Assembly: GCF_036826855.1 (NCBI RefSeq) | Contig: NZ_CP104578.1 | Location: forward strand, 7,498,501-7,562,500 | Source: Streptomyces sp. SJL17-4 | Lineage (GTDB): Bacteria; Actinomycetota; Actinomycetes; Streptomycetales; Streptomycetaceae | Length of the DNA stretch: 64,000 bases | Direction of reading: 5' to 3' | Shown here: one piece after another, positions 26,827-35,168 of the stretch | Layout of the letters: each line of letters begins with the position of its first letter | Position numbering within the stretch: the first letter of the stretch is position 1 | Position numbers and translations under genes: made by a program | The notes under the pieces: model-generated | Told to the model about the DNA's origin: nothing | Databases searched by the model: none | Seen by the model: only the letters and a program-made list of their open reading frames with translations

Positions 26827-28059
26827 TTAAGAGGGTGGCGCGGGCGCGCCGCGCTCGCCCGAGGCGACGTCATGGTCACGTGCCCGTGCGTACGTCCGGC
26901 CCTTCCACGCCGCACCGACACCCCGGTGGTGCCGGACCGCCGAGTCCACCGTCATCAGGAGATAGAGGAACGCGGTGAAGGGCAGCAGCGGAGCGAGCCA
27001 CAGCGGCTGCCCGTAGTAACGGAGCATCGGCACGTACGTCCCCGCCATCACCGCCCACGCCGCACCACCCGCCCAGGCCGCCACCCCGTCCCCGCGCACC
27101 GCACCCGCCAACAGGGCCGCCGGCGGCACCAGGTAGACGAGCACGAGTCCGGCCACCGTCCCCAGGAGCAGCAGGGGACTGTGCCGCAGCTGCGCGTACG
27201 CGCTGCGGGCGACCATCCGCCACAGATCGCCGAGCCCCGGATAGGGGCGCACGCTGTCGACCCGCTCCGCGAGCCCCAGCCAGATCCGGCCACCCGCCCG
27301 CCGTACGGCCCGTGCCAGGGACACATCGTCGATCACCGCCTGCCGGATCACCTCCGGCACGTCCGCGGCCACCGCCGTCTCCGTCCTCAGCAGTACACAG
27401 CCACCCGCGGCGGCCGTCGCCAGCGGACGCGGCCGGTTGATCCAGCGGAAGGGATACAGCTGCGCGAAGAAGTAGACGAACGCCGGCACGACCAGGCGCT
27501 CCCAGAGGCTCTCCACCCGGAGCCGCGCCATCTGTGACACCAGGTCAAGACCGTTGGCCTCCGCCGCCGACACCAGGAGACGCAGGCTGTCCGGCTCATG
27601 GGCGATGTCCGCGTCCGTCAGGAGCAGAAATCCGGGTCCACGCGTGCGTGCCAGTCCCATGCCGTGCCGCAGCGCCCACAGCTTCCCGGTCCAGCCCGGC
27701 TCCGGCTCACCCGGTGACACCACGGTCAACGGCAGCCCACCGCAGCGAGCGGCGAGCTCCACGGCGAGCCGCCCCGTGCCGTCCGTACTCCCGTCGTCCA
27801 CCAGGATCACCTCGGCGACGCCCGGATAGTCCTGCGCGAGCAGCGACGGCAGGCTCAGCGGCAGCACCTCGGCCTCGTCCCGCGCCGGCACGACGACGGC
27901 CACCCGAGGCCACCGATCCGGCTCCACGCGCGTGCGTCGCTCCGGATCCCCAGAGGCCGACGGCAGCCGCTGGTCCGTGCGCCAGAAGAAGCCCTGGCCG
28001 AGCAACAGCCAGACCCAGACGGCCAGGGAGACGAGCGCGAACCAGGCAAGGGTGCTCAT
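26827..28059 (-). CDS. Family 2 glycosyltransferase, HpnB-like
   Basis: A 410-residue membrane glycosyltransferase. After an N-terminal helix (STLAWFALVSLAVWVWLLLG) comes a GT-A domain with VAVVVPARDEAEVLPLSLPSLLAQDYPG, DDGSTD, the DAD metal site in LLTDADIAHEPDSL, and a DDVSLARAVR catalytic region; three C-terminal helices follow. YPFRWINRPRPLATAAAGGCVLL closely matches the hopene-associated HpnB proteins, suggesting a role on hopanoids or other polyprenoid or lipid acceptors, though no hopanoid genes are in the window. ATG 28059 is used; an in-frame ATG at 28101 would add 14 residues. Confidence 0.84.
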   Translation of the reverse strand: MSTLAWFALVSLAVWVWLLLGQGFFWRTDQRLPSASGDPERRTRVEPDRWPRVAVVVPARDEAEVLPLSLPSLLAQDYPGVAEVILVDDGSTDGTGRLAVELAARCGGLPLTVVSPGEPEPGWTGKLWALRHGMGLARTRGPGFLLLTDADIAHEPDSLRLLVSAAEANGLDLVSQMARLRVESLWERLVVPAFVYFFAQLYPFRWINRPRPLATAAAGGCVLLRTETAVAADVPEVIRQAVIDDVSLARAVRRAGGRIWLGLAERVDSVRPYPGLGDLWRMVARSAYAQLRHSPLLLLGTVAGLVLVYLVPPAALLAGAVRGDGVAAWAGGAAWAVMAGTYVPMLRYYGQPLWLAPLLPFTAFLYLLMTVDSAVRHHRGVGAAWKGRTYARARDHDVASGERGAPAPPS

Positions 28060-28117
28060 TCGCCTCAGTCTGCCCCAGATTGCGGGCCCCAGAACGCTCA
28101 TCGGCTAGGGTGACCGG

Positions 28118-28909
28118 GTGAAGATCGCGCTCATGGACTCCGGAATCGGCCTCCTCCCGGCAGCGGCCGCGGTGCGGCGGCTCCGGCCGGACGCCGACCT
28201 TCTCCTCTCGAACGACCCCGACGGGATGCCCTGGGGACCGCGTACCCCCGAGGACCTCACGGAGCGCGCCCTCGCCGTCGCCCTCGCCGCGGCCGAGCAC
28301 CGCCCGCAGGCGCTGATCGTGGCCTGCAACACCGCCACCGTGCACGCCCTGCCCGCCATCCGCGCCGCCCTCGAACCGGACATCGCCGTCATCGGCACCG
28401 TGCCCGCGATCAAGCCCGCCGCCGGTGGCGGCAAGATCGCCATCTGGGCCACCCCGGCCACCACCGGCAGCGCCTACCAGCGCGGACTCATCCGCGACTT
28501 CGCCGACGGCGCCGAGGTCACCGAGGTGCCCTGCCCCGGACTCGCCGACGCCGTGGAGCACGCCGACCCCGACGCCGTGGACCGCGCGGTCGCCGCAGCC
28601 GCCGCGCTCACCCCCCGCGACGTCCACACCGTCGTCCTCGGCTGCACCCACTACGAACTGGTCGAGGAGCGCATCCTCGCCGCCCTCGAAGCCCGTGGCC
28701 GCGCCGGACTGCCCCCGCTCGTCTTCCACGGCTCCGCCGACGCCGTCGCCGCGCAGGCGCTGCGCCGCGTCGGCGCCGAACCCGCCCCCGACGCGGACCT
28801 CACCGGAAGCCTCGCCGTCCTGCTCAGCGGACGCCCCGGCCAGCTCCCCGCCACCGCCCTCGGCTACGCCGAAGGCCGACTCCTCGCGGCGGCCGCCCCC
28901 GCCCACTGA
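28118..28909 (+). CDS. Glutamate racemase-like (Asp/Glu racemase family) protein
   Basis: A 263-residue protein with the two racemase cysteine motifs: the first in LIVACNTATVHALPAIR, the second in VVLGCTHYELV, and an N-terminal IALMDSGIGLLPAAAAVRRLRPDADLLLSND related to MurI (DSGxGG). The DSGIGL variant differs from the canonical DSGxGGL of MurI, so it may be a divergent racemase rather than the essential cell-wall enzyme. GTG 28118. It is divergent from the HpnB-like gene with a 58-bp gap. Confidence 0.82.
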   Translation: MKIALMDSGIGLLPAAAAVRRLRPDADLLLSNDPDGMPWGPRTPEDLTERALAVALAAAEHRPQALIVACNTATVHALPAIRAALEPDIAVIGTVPAIKPAAGGGKIAIWATPATTGSAYQRGLIRDFADGAEVTEVPCPGLADAVEHADPDAVDRAVAAAAALTPRDVHTVVLGCTHYELVEERILAALEARGRAGLPPLVFHGSADAVAAQALRRVGAEPAPDADLTGSLAVLLSGRPGQLPATALGYAEGRLLAAAAPAH

Positions 28910-29040
28910 GTGGGAGAGATCACCCGCTCGCCGGGTGGGCGAACCCCGGCCGTCGCCCTCCGCCGGGCCGCTCACGGAGCGTGTGCGGACGACCTCCTTC
29001 CGTCGCGCTGTTTCGGGCGATCCTGGGTACTCTTCCCGAT

Positions 29041-29613
29041 ATGAGGGACCATGCCTCGAATCAGTACGCCGACGAGCGGACGCCCGCCGTCTGGACCGGC
29101 CGCGCCACCAACCGCTTCCAGTGGGTGGCGGCGGTCGGCGGTGCCGCCTGCCTGGCCCTCGGCATCGCCCTCGCCGTCCAGTCCGCCTGGACCTCGGGCA
29201 TCGCGCCCCTCCTGATGGCCGTGATCGGCTGCGTCGCGGCCGGACTGCTCGTCCTCTTCGGCACCCTCGCCTTCGTCCATGTGGCCGTGAAGGTCGACGA
29301 CAGGGCCATGGAGGTGCGTTGCGGCCACATCGGCGTACCGCGACGCCGCATCCTCCTCTCCCATGTCGTCGGCGCCGACTTCGAACCGAGCGTCACCCCG
29401 CGCCACTGGGGCGGCTGGGGCTACCGCTGGCGCCCCGAGAAGGGCACGGCCGTCGTCGTCCGGCGGGGCGAGGGACTGATCCTGCGCCTCGGCGACGGAC
29501 GGACGTTCACCGTCACCGTCGACGACGCCGAGTCCGCGGTACGCGTCATCCGCGACCGCCTCCGCGACACGGCCCCGCCCACGCCGCCCGCGCCGACCGG
29601 GCGGCCCGTGTGA
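29041..29613 (+). CDS. Conserved membrane protein with PH-like domain
   Basis: A 190-residue protein with two adjacent helices (WVAAVGGAACLALGIALAVQSAW and IAPLLMAVIGCVAAGLLVLFGTLAFVHVAV, about 28-83) and a cytosolic C-terminal domain with the sequence VDDRAMEVRCGHIGVPRRRILLSHVVGADFEPSVTPRHWGGWGYRW and KGTAVVVRRGEGLILRLGDGRTFTVTVDDA. This is the pattern of small actinobacterial proteins with a bacterial PH-like domain. Function unknown. ATG 29041 is preferred over an upstream GTG at 28981. Confidence 0.78.
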   Translation: MRDHASNQYADERTPAVWTGRATNRFQWVAAVGGAACLALGIALAVQSAWTSGIAPLLMAVIGCVAAGLLVLFGTLAFVHVAVKVDDRAMEVRCGHIGVPRRRILLSHVVGADFEPSVTPRHWGGWGYRWRPEKGTAVVVRRGEGLILRLGDGRTFTVTVDDAESAVRVIRDRLRDTAPPTPPAPTGRPV

Positions 29614-29730
29614 CCCTCGGGCAGCGGCGAAACCGGGCGTGACCGCGCGCCTGGCGGCTGCTCATCGGGCCCCACACCCGGGCCCTCCCGCCCTCCGTCG
29701 TCGACAGGAACGACCCGTAGACTCCGCAGG

Positions 29731-31677
29731 GTGAGCGCCACCATCACCCCCGTCGACGCGTCCGCAGCCGACATCGTCCCCACGCCGGCTTCCCGGCTGC
29801 GGCGGTTCGTACGGCCCGGGGCGGCTCTGCTGTCCGGCCTCCTGCTCTATCTGAGCTTCCCGCCGCGCCCCCTGTGGTGGCTCGCTCTGTCGGCCTTCGC
29901 CCTGCTCGGCTGGAGCCTGCGGGGCCGTCGGCTCCGCGCCGGGTTCGGCCTCGGATACCTCGCCGGGCTCGGCTTCCTGCTGCCGCTCCTCGTCTGGACC
30001 GGCGAGGAGGTCGGCCCGGGGCCCTGGCTCGCCCTGGCCGCCCTCGAAGCGCTGTTCGTGGCCCTCGCCGGCGTCGGCATCGCCGCGGTCTCCCGGCTCC
30101 CGTGGTGGCCGTTCTTCGCCGCCGGTGTGTGGATCCTCGCGGAGGCGGCACGCGCGCGCGTGCCCTTCGGCGGCTTCCCCTGGGGAAAGATCGCCTTCGG
30201 TCAGGCGGACGGGATCTTCCTCCCGCTGGCCGCCGTGGGCGGCACGCCGGTGCTCGGCTTCGCCGTCGCCCTCTGCGGCTTCGGCCTGTACGAGACGTAC
30301 CGCCAGATCCAGGCCCGCCGGGCCGCGGGGACGGCGCCCGGCACGGTCCGCGACGAGGCCGCCGACACCGACGCCGGTACGGGCAGCGAGCCCGCGTCCC
30401 GTACCCCCGGGTCGGGCAGCGAGCCCGCGTCCCGTACCCCCGGGTCGGGCAGCGAGCCCGCGTCCCGTACCCCCGGGTCGGGCAGCGAGCCCGCGTCCCG
30501 TACCCCCGGGTCGGGCAGCGAGCCCGCGTCCCGTACCCCCGGGTCGGGCAGCGAGCCCGCGTCCCGTACCCCCGGGTCGGGCAGTGGGCCCGACGCCCGT
30601 ACCGGCACGAAGGGCGAAGCGGGCGTCGACGTCCGCACCGGCACGAAGGGCGACGTGGCCGCCGGCGCCCGCCCGCGTACCCTCCCGCGCGGCCCGCTCG
30701 TGGCCGCCGCGCTCGCCGTGTTCCTCCCGGTCACCGGGGCGCTCGCGGCGCTGCCGCTCGTCGACGACTCGGCCGAGGACGGCACCGCGACCGTCGCCGC
30801 CGTCCAGGGCAACGTGCCCCGCCTCGGCCTCGACTTCAACGCCCAGCGCCGGGCCGTCCTCGACAACCACGTCGCCCGCACCCGCGAGCTCGCCGAGGAC
30901 GTCAAGGCCGGCCGCGCGCCGCAGCCCGACTTCGTGCTGTGGCCCGAGAACTCCTCGGACATCGACCCGTACGCGAACGCCGACGCGGCCGAGGTCATCG
31001 ACGGCGCCGTCCGCGCCATCGGCGTGCCGACCGTGATCGGCGCGGTCGTCGCCCCCGAGACCGGCAAGCTCCGCAACACCCTCATCGAGTGGGAACCCGA
31101 CCGCGGTCCCGTCGCCACCTACGACAAGCGGCACGTCCAGCCCTTCGGCGAGTACATCCCGATGCGGTCCCTCGTCCGTGTCTTCAACAGCAACGTCGAC
31201 CGGGTGAGCCGCGACTTCGGCGCCGGTACGAAGGTCGGGGTCTTCGACCTGGCCGGTACGAAGGTCGGCCTCGCCACCTGTTACGAGGCGGCCTTCGACT
31301 GGGCCGTGCGCGACACCGTCACCCATGGCGCCCAGCTGATCAGCGTCCCCAGCAACAACGCCACCTTCGGCCGCAGCGAGATGACCTACCAGCAGCTCGC
31401 GATGTCGCGGGTGCGGGCCGTCGAGCACAGCCGGTCGGTGGTCGTGCCCGTCACCAGCGGGGTCAGCGCGGTCATCCGCCCCGACGGCGAGATCGTCGCG
31501 GAGACGAAGATGTTCACCCCGGACGTCCTGGTCGAGAAGGTGCCCCTGCGTTCCTCCCTGACCCCGGCGACCCGGATGGGCACCCTGCCGGAGGCCCTCC
31601 TCGTGGCGCTCGCGGCCGCCGGTCTGGGCTGGTCGGCGTTCCGCTCGGTACGGGCCAGGCGCACCGGGGCGGAGTGA
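29731..31677 (+). CDS. lnt: Apolipoprotein N-acyltransferase with minisatellite insert
   Basis: A 648-residue Lnt: N-terminal membrane helices (to about residue 200) and a nitrilase-like domain with the catalytic triad Glu406 (WPENSSD), Lys466 (YDKRHVQPFGEYIP) and Cys517 (ATCYEAAFD). Lnt adds the third acyl chain to lipoproteins at the membrane outer face; it is known in mycobacteria and Streptomyces. Between the last N-terminal helices and the catalytic domain (about 217-283) sits a six-fold GSEPASRTPGS repeat encoded by 33-bp units, absent from canonical Lnt. GTG 29731. Single gene. Confidence 0.93.
   Translation: MSATITPVDASAADIVPTPASRLRRFVRPGAALLSGLLLYLSFPPRPLWWLALSAFALLGWSLRGRRLRAGFGLGYLAGLGFLLPLLVWTGEEVGPGPWLALAALEALFVALAGVGIAAVSRLPWWPFFAAGVWILAEAARARVPFGGFPWGKIAFGQADGIFLPLAAVGGTPVLGFAVALCGFGLYETYRQIQARRAAGTAPGTVRDEAADTDAGTGSEPASRTPGSGSEPASRTPGSGSEPASRTPGSGSEPASRTPGSGSEPASRTPGSGSEPASRTPGSGSGPDARTGTKGEAGVDVRTGTKGDVAAGARPRTLPRGPLVAAALAVFLPVTGALAALPLVDDSAEDGTATVAAVQGNVPRLGLDFNAQRRAVLDNHVARTRELAEDVKAGRAPQPDFVLWPENSSDIDPYANADAAEVIDGAVRAIGVPTVIGAVVAPETGKLRNTLIEWEPDRGPVATYDKRHVQPFGEYIPMRSLVRVFNSNVDRVSRDFGAGTKVGVFDLAGTKVGLATCYEAAFDWAVRDTVTHGAQLISVPSNNATFGRSEMTYQQLAMSRVRAVEHSRSVVVPVTSGVSAVIRPDGEIVAETKMFTPDVLVEKVPLRSSLTPATRMGTLPEALLVALAAAGLGWSAFRSVRARRTGAE
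30381..30578. repeat. 33-bp minisatellite, six near-identical copies, inside lnt
   Basis: Six contiguous 33-bp units (30381-30413, then every 33 bp to 30578) encode GSEPASRTPGS; a seventh, diverged unit follows (GSGPDARTGTK). The copies look identical by eye and there are no spacers, so this is a tandem repeat, not CRISPR. Unit length is a multiple of three, preserving frame. Confidence 0.97.
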
Positions 31678-31729
31678 AGCGCGACCGGCACCCGAGTGGC
31701 CCGATCCGCGGATGATCTAGGGTCGACGC

Positions 31730-32212
31730 ATGGTTACCCCTGACTTCATCCGAACCCTGCGCGAGACCGCCGGCCACCAGCTCCTCTTCCTGCCCGGAGT
31801 GAGCGCCGTCGTCTTCGACGACCGGGGCAGGGTGCTGCTCGGCCGACGCGCGGACAACGGACGCTGGGCCGTCATCGGGGGCATCATCGAGCCGGGGGAG
31901 CAGCCCGCCGACTGCGCGGTGCGCGAGGTCTTCGAGGAGACGGCCGTGCACTGCGAGGTCGAGCGGATCGTGCTCGTCGAGACCCTTCGTAAGCCCGTCG
32001 TCTACCCCAACGGCGACCAGTGCCAGTTCCTGGACGTCTCCTTCCGCTGCCGTGCGATCGGCGGGGAGGCGCGGGTCAACGACGACGAGTCCACCGAGGT
32101 CGGCTGGTTCGACGTGAACGACCTGCCGGAGATGAAGCGCTTCTCGCTGCTTCGGATCGAGAAGGCGCTGGCCGACGAACCCACATGGTTCCGCACCACA
32201 GCAACCAGCTGA
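31730..32212 (+). CDS. NUDIX hydrolase
   Basis: A 160-residue NUDIX protein. The Nudix box is intact (GGIIEPGEQPADCAVREVFEET, fitting GX5EX7REUXEEXGU with the last Gly replaced), preceded by VSAVVFDDRGRVLLGRRADNGRWAVI. Hydrolyses a nucleoside diphosphate linked to some moiety, Mg-dependent, in the cytosol. The substrate is not readable from sequence; the ADP-ribose or (d)NTP classes are typical. ATG 31730. Single gene between lnt and the SDR gene. Confidence 0.92.
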   Translation: MVTPDFIRTLRETAGHQLLFLPGVSAVVFDDRGRVLLGRRADNGRWAVIGGIIEPGEQPADCAVREVFEETAVHCEVERIVLVETLRKPVVYPNGDQCQFLDVSFRCRAIGGEARVNDDESTEVGWFDVNDLPEMKRFSLLRIEKALADEPTWFRTTATS

Positions 32213-32267
32213 ACTGTGGGCCCGACACACATCGGTGGGGGAGTGGACGCTTCATAGGGTGCGGAGC

Positions 32268-33110
32268 ATGAGCGCCCCCATCACCGCCCCCCTCGGTGCC
32301 GTAGCGGACCCCGATTCGCCCGCCGCCGCACCCCGGCCCCGTGCCGTCGTCCTCGACCTCACCGGCCGCACCGCGCTCGTCACCGGCGCGGCCGGCGGCA
32401 TCGGGCGTGCCTGCGCGCTGCGGCTCGCCGCCTCGGGGGCCCGGGTGAGAGCCGTCGACCGGGTGGCCGAGGGCCTGGAGGCCCTCGCCGAGGAGGCCGC
32501 CGAGCTCCCCGGGAGCCTCGAACCCCAGCTCCTCGACCTCACCGACCTGGACGCCGCCGAGGCGGCCGCCGACGGCGCCGACATCCTCGTCAACAACGCC
32601 GGACTCCAGCTCGTCCGCCCCATCCAGGAGTTCCCGCCGGACGTCTTCCACACCGTGCTCACGGTCATGCTGGAAGCGCCCTTCCGTCTGATCCGGGGCG
32701 CCCTGCCGCACATGTACGCCCAGGGCTGGGGCCGGATCGTCAACATCTCCTCCGTCCACGGGCTGCGGGCCTCCGCGTTCAAGTCCGCGTATGTGGCCGC
32801 CAAACACGGTCTGGAGGGCCTCTCCAAGACCGCCGCCCTCGAAGGCGCCCCGCACGGGGTCACCTCCAACTGCGTCAACCCCGGCTATGTGCGCACCCCG
32901 CTCGTCGAACGGCAGATCGCCGACCAGGCCGCCGCCCACGGGATCCCCCCGCAGCGGGTCCTCTCCGAGGTCCTGCTGAAGGACTCGGCGCTCAAGCGGC
33001 TCATCGAGCCGGACGAGGTCGCCGAGGCCGTGCTCTACCTCTGCGCTCCCCAGGCCTCGTTCATCACCGGCACGTCCCTCACGCTCGACGGCGGCTGGAC
33101 CGCCCACTGA
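32268..33110 (+). CDS. Short-chain dehydrogenase, 3-hydroxybutyrate dehydrogenase-like
   Basis: A 280-residue SDR: TGAAGGIGRACAL cofactor loop, NNAG (ILVNNAGLQLV), catalytic Ser (NISSVHGLRAS), YVAAK (Tyr/Lys pair AYVAAKHGLEGL), and ITGTSLTLDGGWTAH at the end. The motifs NNAGLQ, SVHGLRAS, FKSAYVAAKHGLEGLSK, NCVNPGYVRTPLVE and QIADQA are those of D-3-hydroxybutyrate dehydrogenases (NAD, acetoacetate/3-hydroxybutyrate). ATG 32268 is favoured over the upstream GTG 32235. The next gene is a PucR/GAF regulator 71 bp away that may control it. Confidence 0.88.
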   Translation: MSAPITAPLGAVADPDSPAAAPRPRAVVLDLTGRTALVTGAAGGIGRACALRLAASGARVRAVDRVAEGLEALAEEAAELPGSLEPQLLDLTDLDAAEAAADGADILVNNAGLQLVRPIQEFPPDVFHTVLTVMLEAPFRLIRGALPHMYAQGWGRIVNISSVHGLRASAFKSAYVAAKHGLEGLSKTAALEGAPHGVTSNCVNPGYVRTPLVERQIADQAAAHGIPPQRVLSEVLLKDSALKRLIEPDEVAEAVLYLCAPQASFITGTSLTLDGGWTAH

Positions 33111-33181
33111 CAGACACCCCTGTCGCTCCCGGGAAGGTTGTCCACAGGGGTGGTGCGACCACACGTTCGGCAGGTATCCCT

Positions 33182-35080
33182 GTGTCCATGTCCCACGAAT
33201 CCGTCTCCTATCTCGAACTCCTCGCCAGGGGAGCCGCGACGGAGGCCTACGACCGGCCCGTGCTGCTCGCCCGTGCGAGCGGCGCGGGCCCCGAGGCGCT
33301 GGCCGAACTCGAAGAGGCCAAGCAGCTCGCCCTGCGGGTCCGGGCCGAGCTCGAGGGACGGCGGCGCCGCGAGGCGGAGCTGTCCGCGCTCTTCGCCACC
33401 GCCCACGACCTCGCGGGACTGCGCGACCTCGACGCCGTGCTGCGCGCCATCGTCCAGCGCGCCCGCTCGCTCCTCGGCACCGAGTGCGCCTATCTGAGCC
33501 TCAACGACCCGGCCGCCGGAGACACGTACATGCGGGTCACCGAGGGCTCGGTCTCCGCCCGCTTCCAGCAGCTCAGACTGGGCATGGGAGAAGGGCTCGG
33601 CGGCCTCGTCGCCCAGACGGCCCGCCCGTACGTCACCGACGACTACTTCGACGACGCGCGCTTCCAGCACACCCGGACCATCGACACGGCCGTACGGGAC
33701 GAGGGCCTCGTCGCCATCCTGGGCGTCCCGCTCAGCCTCGGCAGCCAGGTCATCGGCGTCCTCTTCGCCGCCGATCGACGGGCCAGGGTCTTCGAACGCG
33801 AACAGGTCGCGCTGCTCGGCTCCTTCGCCGCGCACGCGGCCGTCGCCATCGACACGGCCAACCTCCTCGCGGAGACCCGCTCGGCCCTCGCCGAGCTGGA
33901 GCGCGCCAACGACATCATCCGTGAGCACAGCGGCGTCATCGAGCGCGCCTCGGAGGTCCACGACCGGCTCTCCGAGCTCGTCCTGCACGGCGGCGGCGTC
34001 CATGACGTGGCCCACGCCGTCTCCGAGGTCCTCGGCGGCACCGTCGAGTTCACCGAGGAGGGCGCCGGAACCGCCCGCCGGGCCGGGGGCCACGCCGTCC
34101 GCGAGGGCGATGACTGGGTCGCCGCCGTCTCCGCCGGCGGCGAGACCCTGGGCGCCCTCGTGCTGCACGGTCAGCCGGACCTCGACCCGGTCGACCAGCG
34201 CACCCTGGAGCGCGCGGCGCTCGTCACCTCCCTCCTCCTGCTCGCCCGACGCTCGGCGGGTGAGGCGGAGCAGCGCGTACGCGGCGAACTCCTCGACGAC
34301 CTGCTCGACGCCCCCGACCGCGACCGGCGGCTGCTCCGGGAGCGCGCCGCCCGGCTCCGTACCGACAGCGAAGCCCCGCACGTGGTGCTCGCCGCGCGGA
34401 TCGACCGGGCCGGCGGCACGGCCGATCCGGATGCCGGCGGCCGCGAGAGCGCCGACCGCCAGCGCCTCTGGTCGGCGGCCACCCACCTGGCCGCCACCCG
34501 CCAAGGACTCGCCTCGGCCCGCGACGGCGGAACGGTCCTGCTGCTTCCTCTCGGCCCCGGCGAGAGCGCCGCCGACCTCGCACGGCAGACCGCGCGCAGC
34601 CTCGGCGGCACCCTGCGCGAGCCGGTCACCGTCGGCGCCTCCGCTCCCGTACGGGCGCCCCTGGACCATCCGGACCAGGTGGGCGTCGCGTACGAGGAGG
34701 CCCGCCGCTGCCTCGACGCGCTTCGGCTCCTGCACCGCTCGGGCCAGGGCGCCGCGGCCGAGGACCTCGGCTTCCTCGGCCTGCTGCTCGCCGACAGCCG
34801 GGACATCGACGGCTTCGTCGACCGGACGGTGGGCCAGGTCGTCGCGTACGACCGGCGCCGGGGCACGGATCTGATCCGCACCATGGACGCCTACTTCGCG
34901 AGCGGCATGAGCCCGGCCCGGACCAAGGACGAACTCCACGTCCACGTCAACACGGTGGCCCAGCGCCTGGAACGGGTGGGCCGCCTCCTCGGCCCGGACT
35001 GGCAGTCCCCGGCCCGCGCACTGGAGATCCAGCTGGCGCTGCGCCTGCACGCGCTCGCGGACGCGGTCGCGACTACGTGA
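33182..35080 (+). CDS. GAF domain PucR/CdaR-type transcriptional regulator
   Basis: A 632-residue regulator. Residues about 60-220 form a GAF domain (LRDLDAVLRAIVQRARSLLGTECAYLSL, LRLGMGEGLGGLVAQTARPYVTDDYFDD, GVLFAADRRARVFEREQVALLGSFAAHAAVAI), followed by a helical linker, a degenerate central domain, and a C-terminal PucR HTH_30 (DLIRTMDAYFASGMSPARTKDELHVHVNTVAQRLERVGRLLG, about 560-605). Such GAF-PucR proteins activate catabolic genes on binding small aromatic or organic acids. Start is GTG 33182 or ATG 33188. It follows the hydroxybutyrate dehydrogenase and is convergent with an MHS transporter, suggesting an organic-acid uptake and oxidation module. Confidence 0.88.
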   Translation: MSMSHESVSYLELLARGAATEAYDRPVLLARASGAGPEALAELEEAKQLALRVRAELEGRRRREAELSALFATAHDLAGLRDLDAVLRAIVQRARSLLGTECAYLSLNDPAAGDTYMRVTEGSVSARFQQLRLGMGEGLGGLVAQTARPYVTDDYFDDARFQHTRTIDTAVRDEGLVAILGVPLSLGSQVIGVLFAADRRARVFEREQVALLGSFAAHAAVAIDTANLLAETRSALAELERANDIIREHSGVIERASEVHDRLSELVLHGGGVHDVAHAVSEVLGGTVEFTEEGAGTARRAGGHAVREGDDWVAAVSAGGETLGALVLHGQPDLDPVDQRTLERAALVTSLLLLARRSAGEAEQRVRGELLDDLLDAPDRDRRLLRERAARLRTDSEAPHVVLAARIDRAGGTADPDAGGRESADRQRLWSAATHLAATRQGLASARDGGTVLLLPLGPGESAADLARQTARSLGGTLREPVTVGASAPVRAPLDHPDQVGVAYEEARRCLDALRLLHRSGQGAAAEDLGFLGLLLADSRDIDGFVDRTVGQVVAYDRRRGTDLIRTMDAYFASGMSPARTKDELHVHVNTVAQRLERVGRLLGPDWQSPARALEIQLALRLHALADAVATT

Positions 35081-35089
35081 GCACGTGAG

Positions 35090-35134
35090 AACGGCCCGGT
35101 GCCCCGCTCGTCACGAGCGGGGCACCGGGCCGTT
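35090..35134. terminator. Bidirectional terminator: long perfect palindrome
   Basis: A perfect 22-bp inverted repeat (left arm 35090-35111, right arm 35113-35134, one central base; arms begin AACGGCCCGG and end CCGGGCCGTT) lies between the convergent PucR and MHS genes. Functions as a hairpin on both strands. Confidence 0.88.
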
Positions 35135-35168
35135 CACGGGCGGCCTGGATCGGCTCCTGGAACGGGAC

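Noticed and set aside
28921..28937. Terminator after the racemase-like gene (CACCCG-CTCGC-CGGGTG)
   Set aside because: Only a 6-bp stem, too weak to call with confidence.
30381..30578. CRISPR-like array
   Set aside because: Units are contiguous, with no spacers, in frame inside a protein-coding gene and without cas genes nearby.
29662..31428. Minus-strand frame opposite lnt with a regular RGLAARPGGTG repeat
   Set aside because: The pattern is just the 33-bp minisatellite read backwards; lnt has its catalytic residues on the plus strand.
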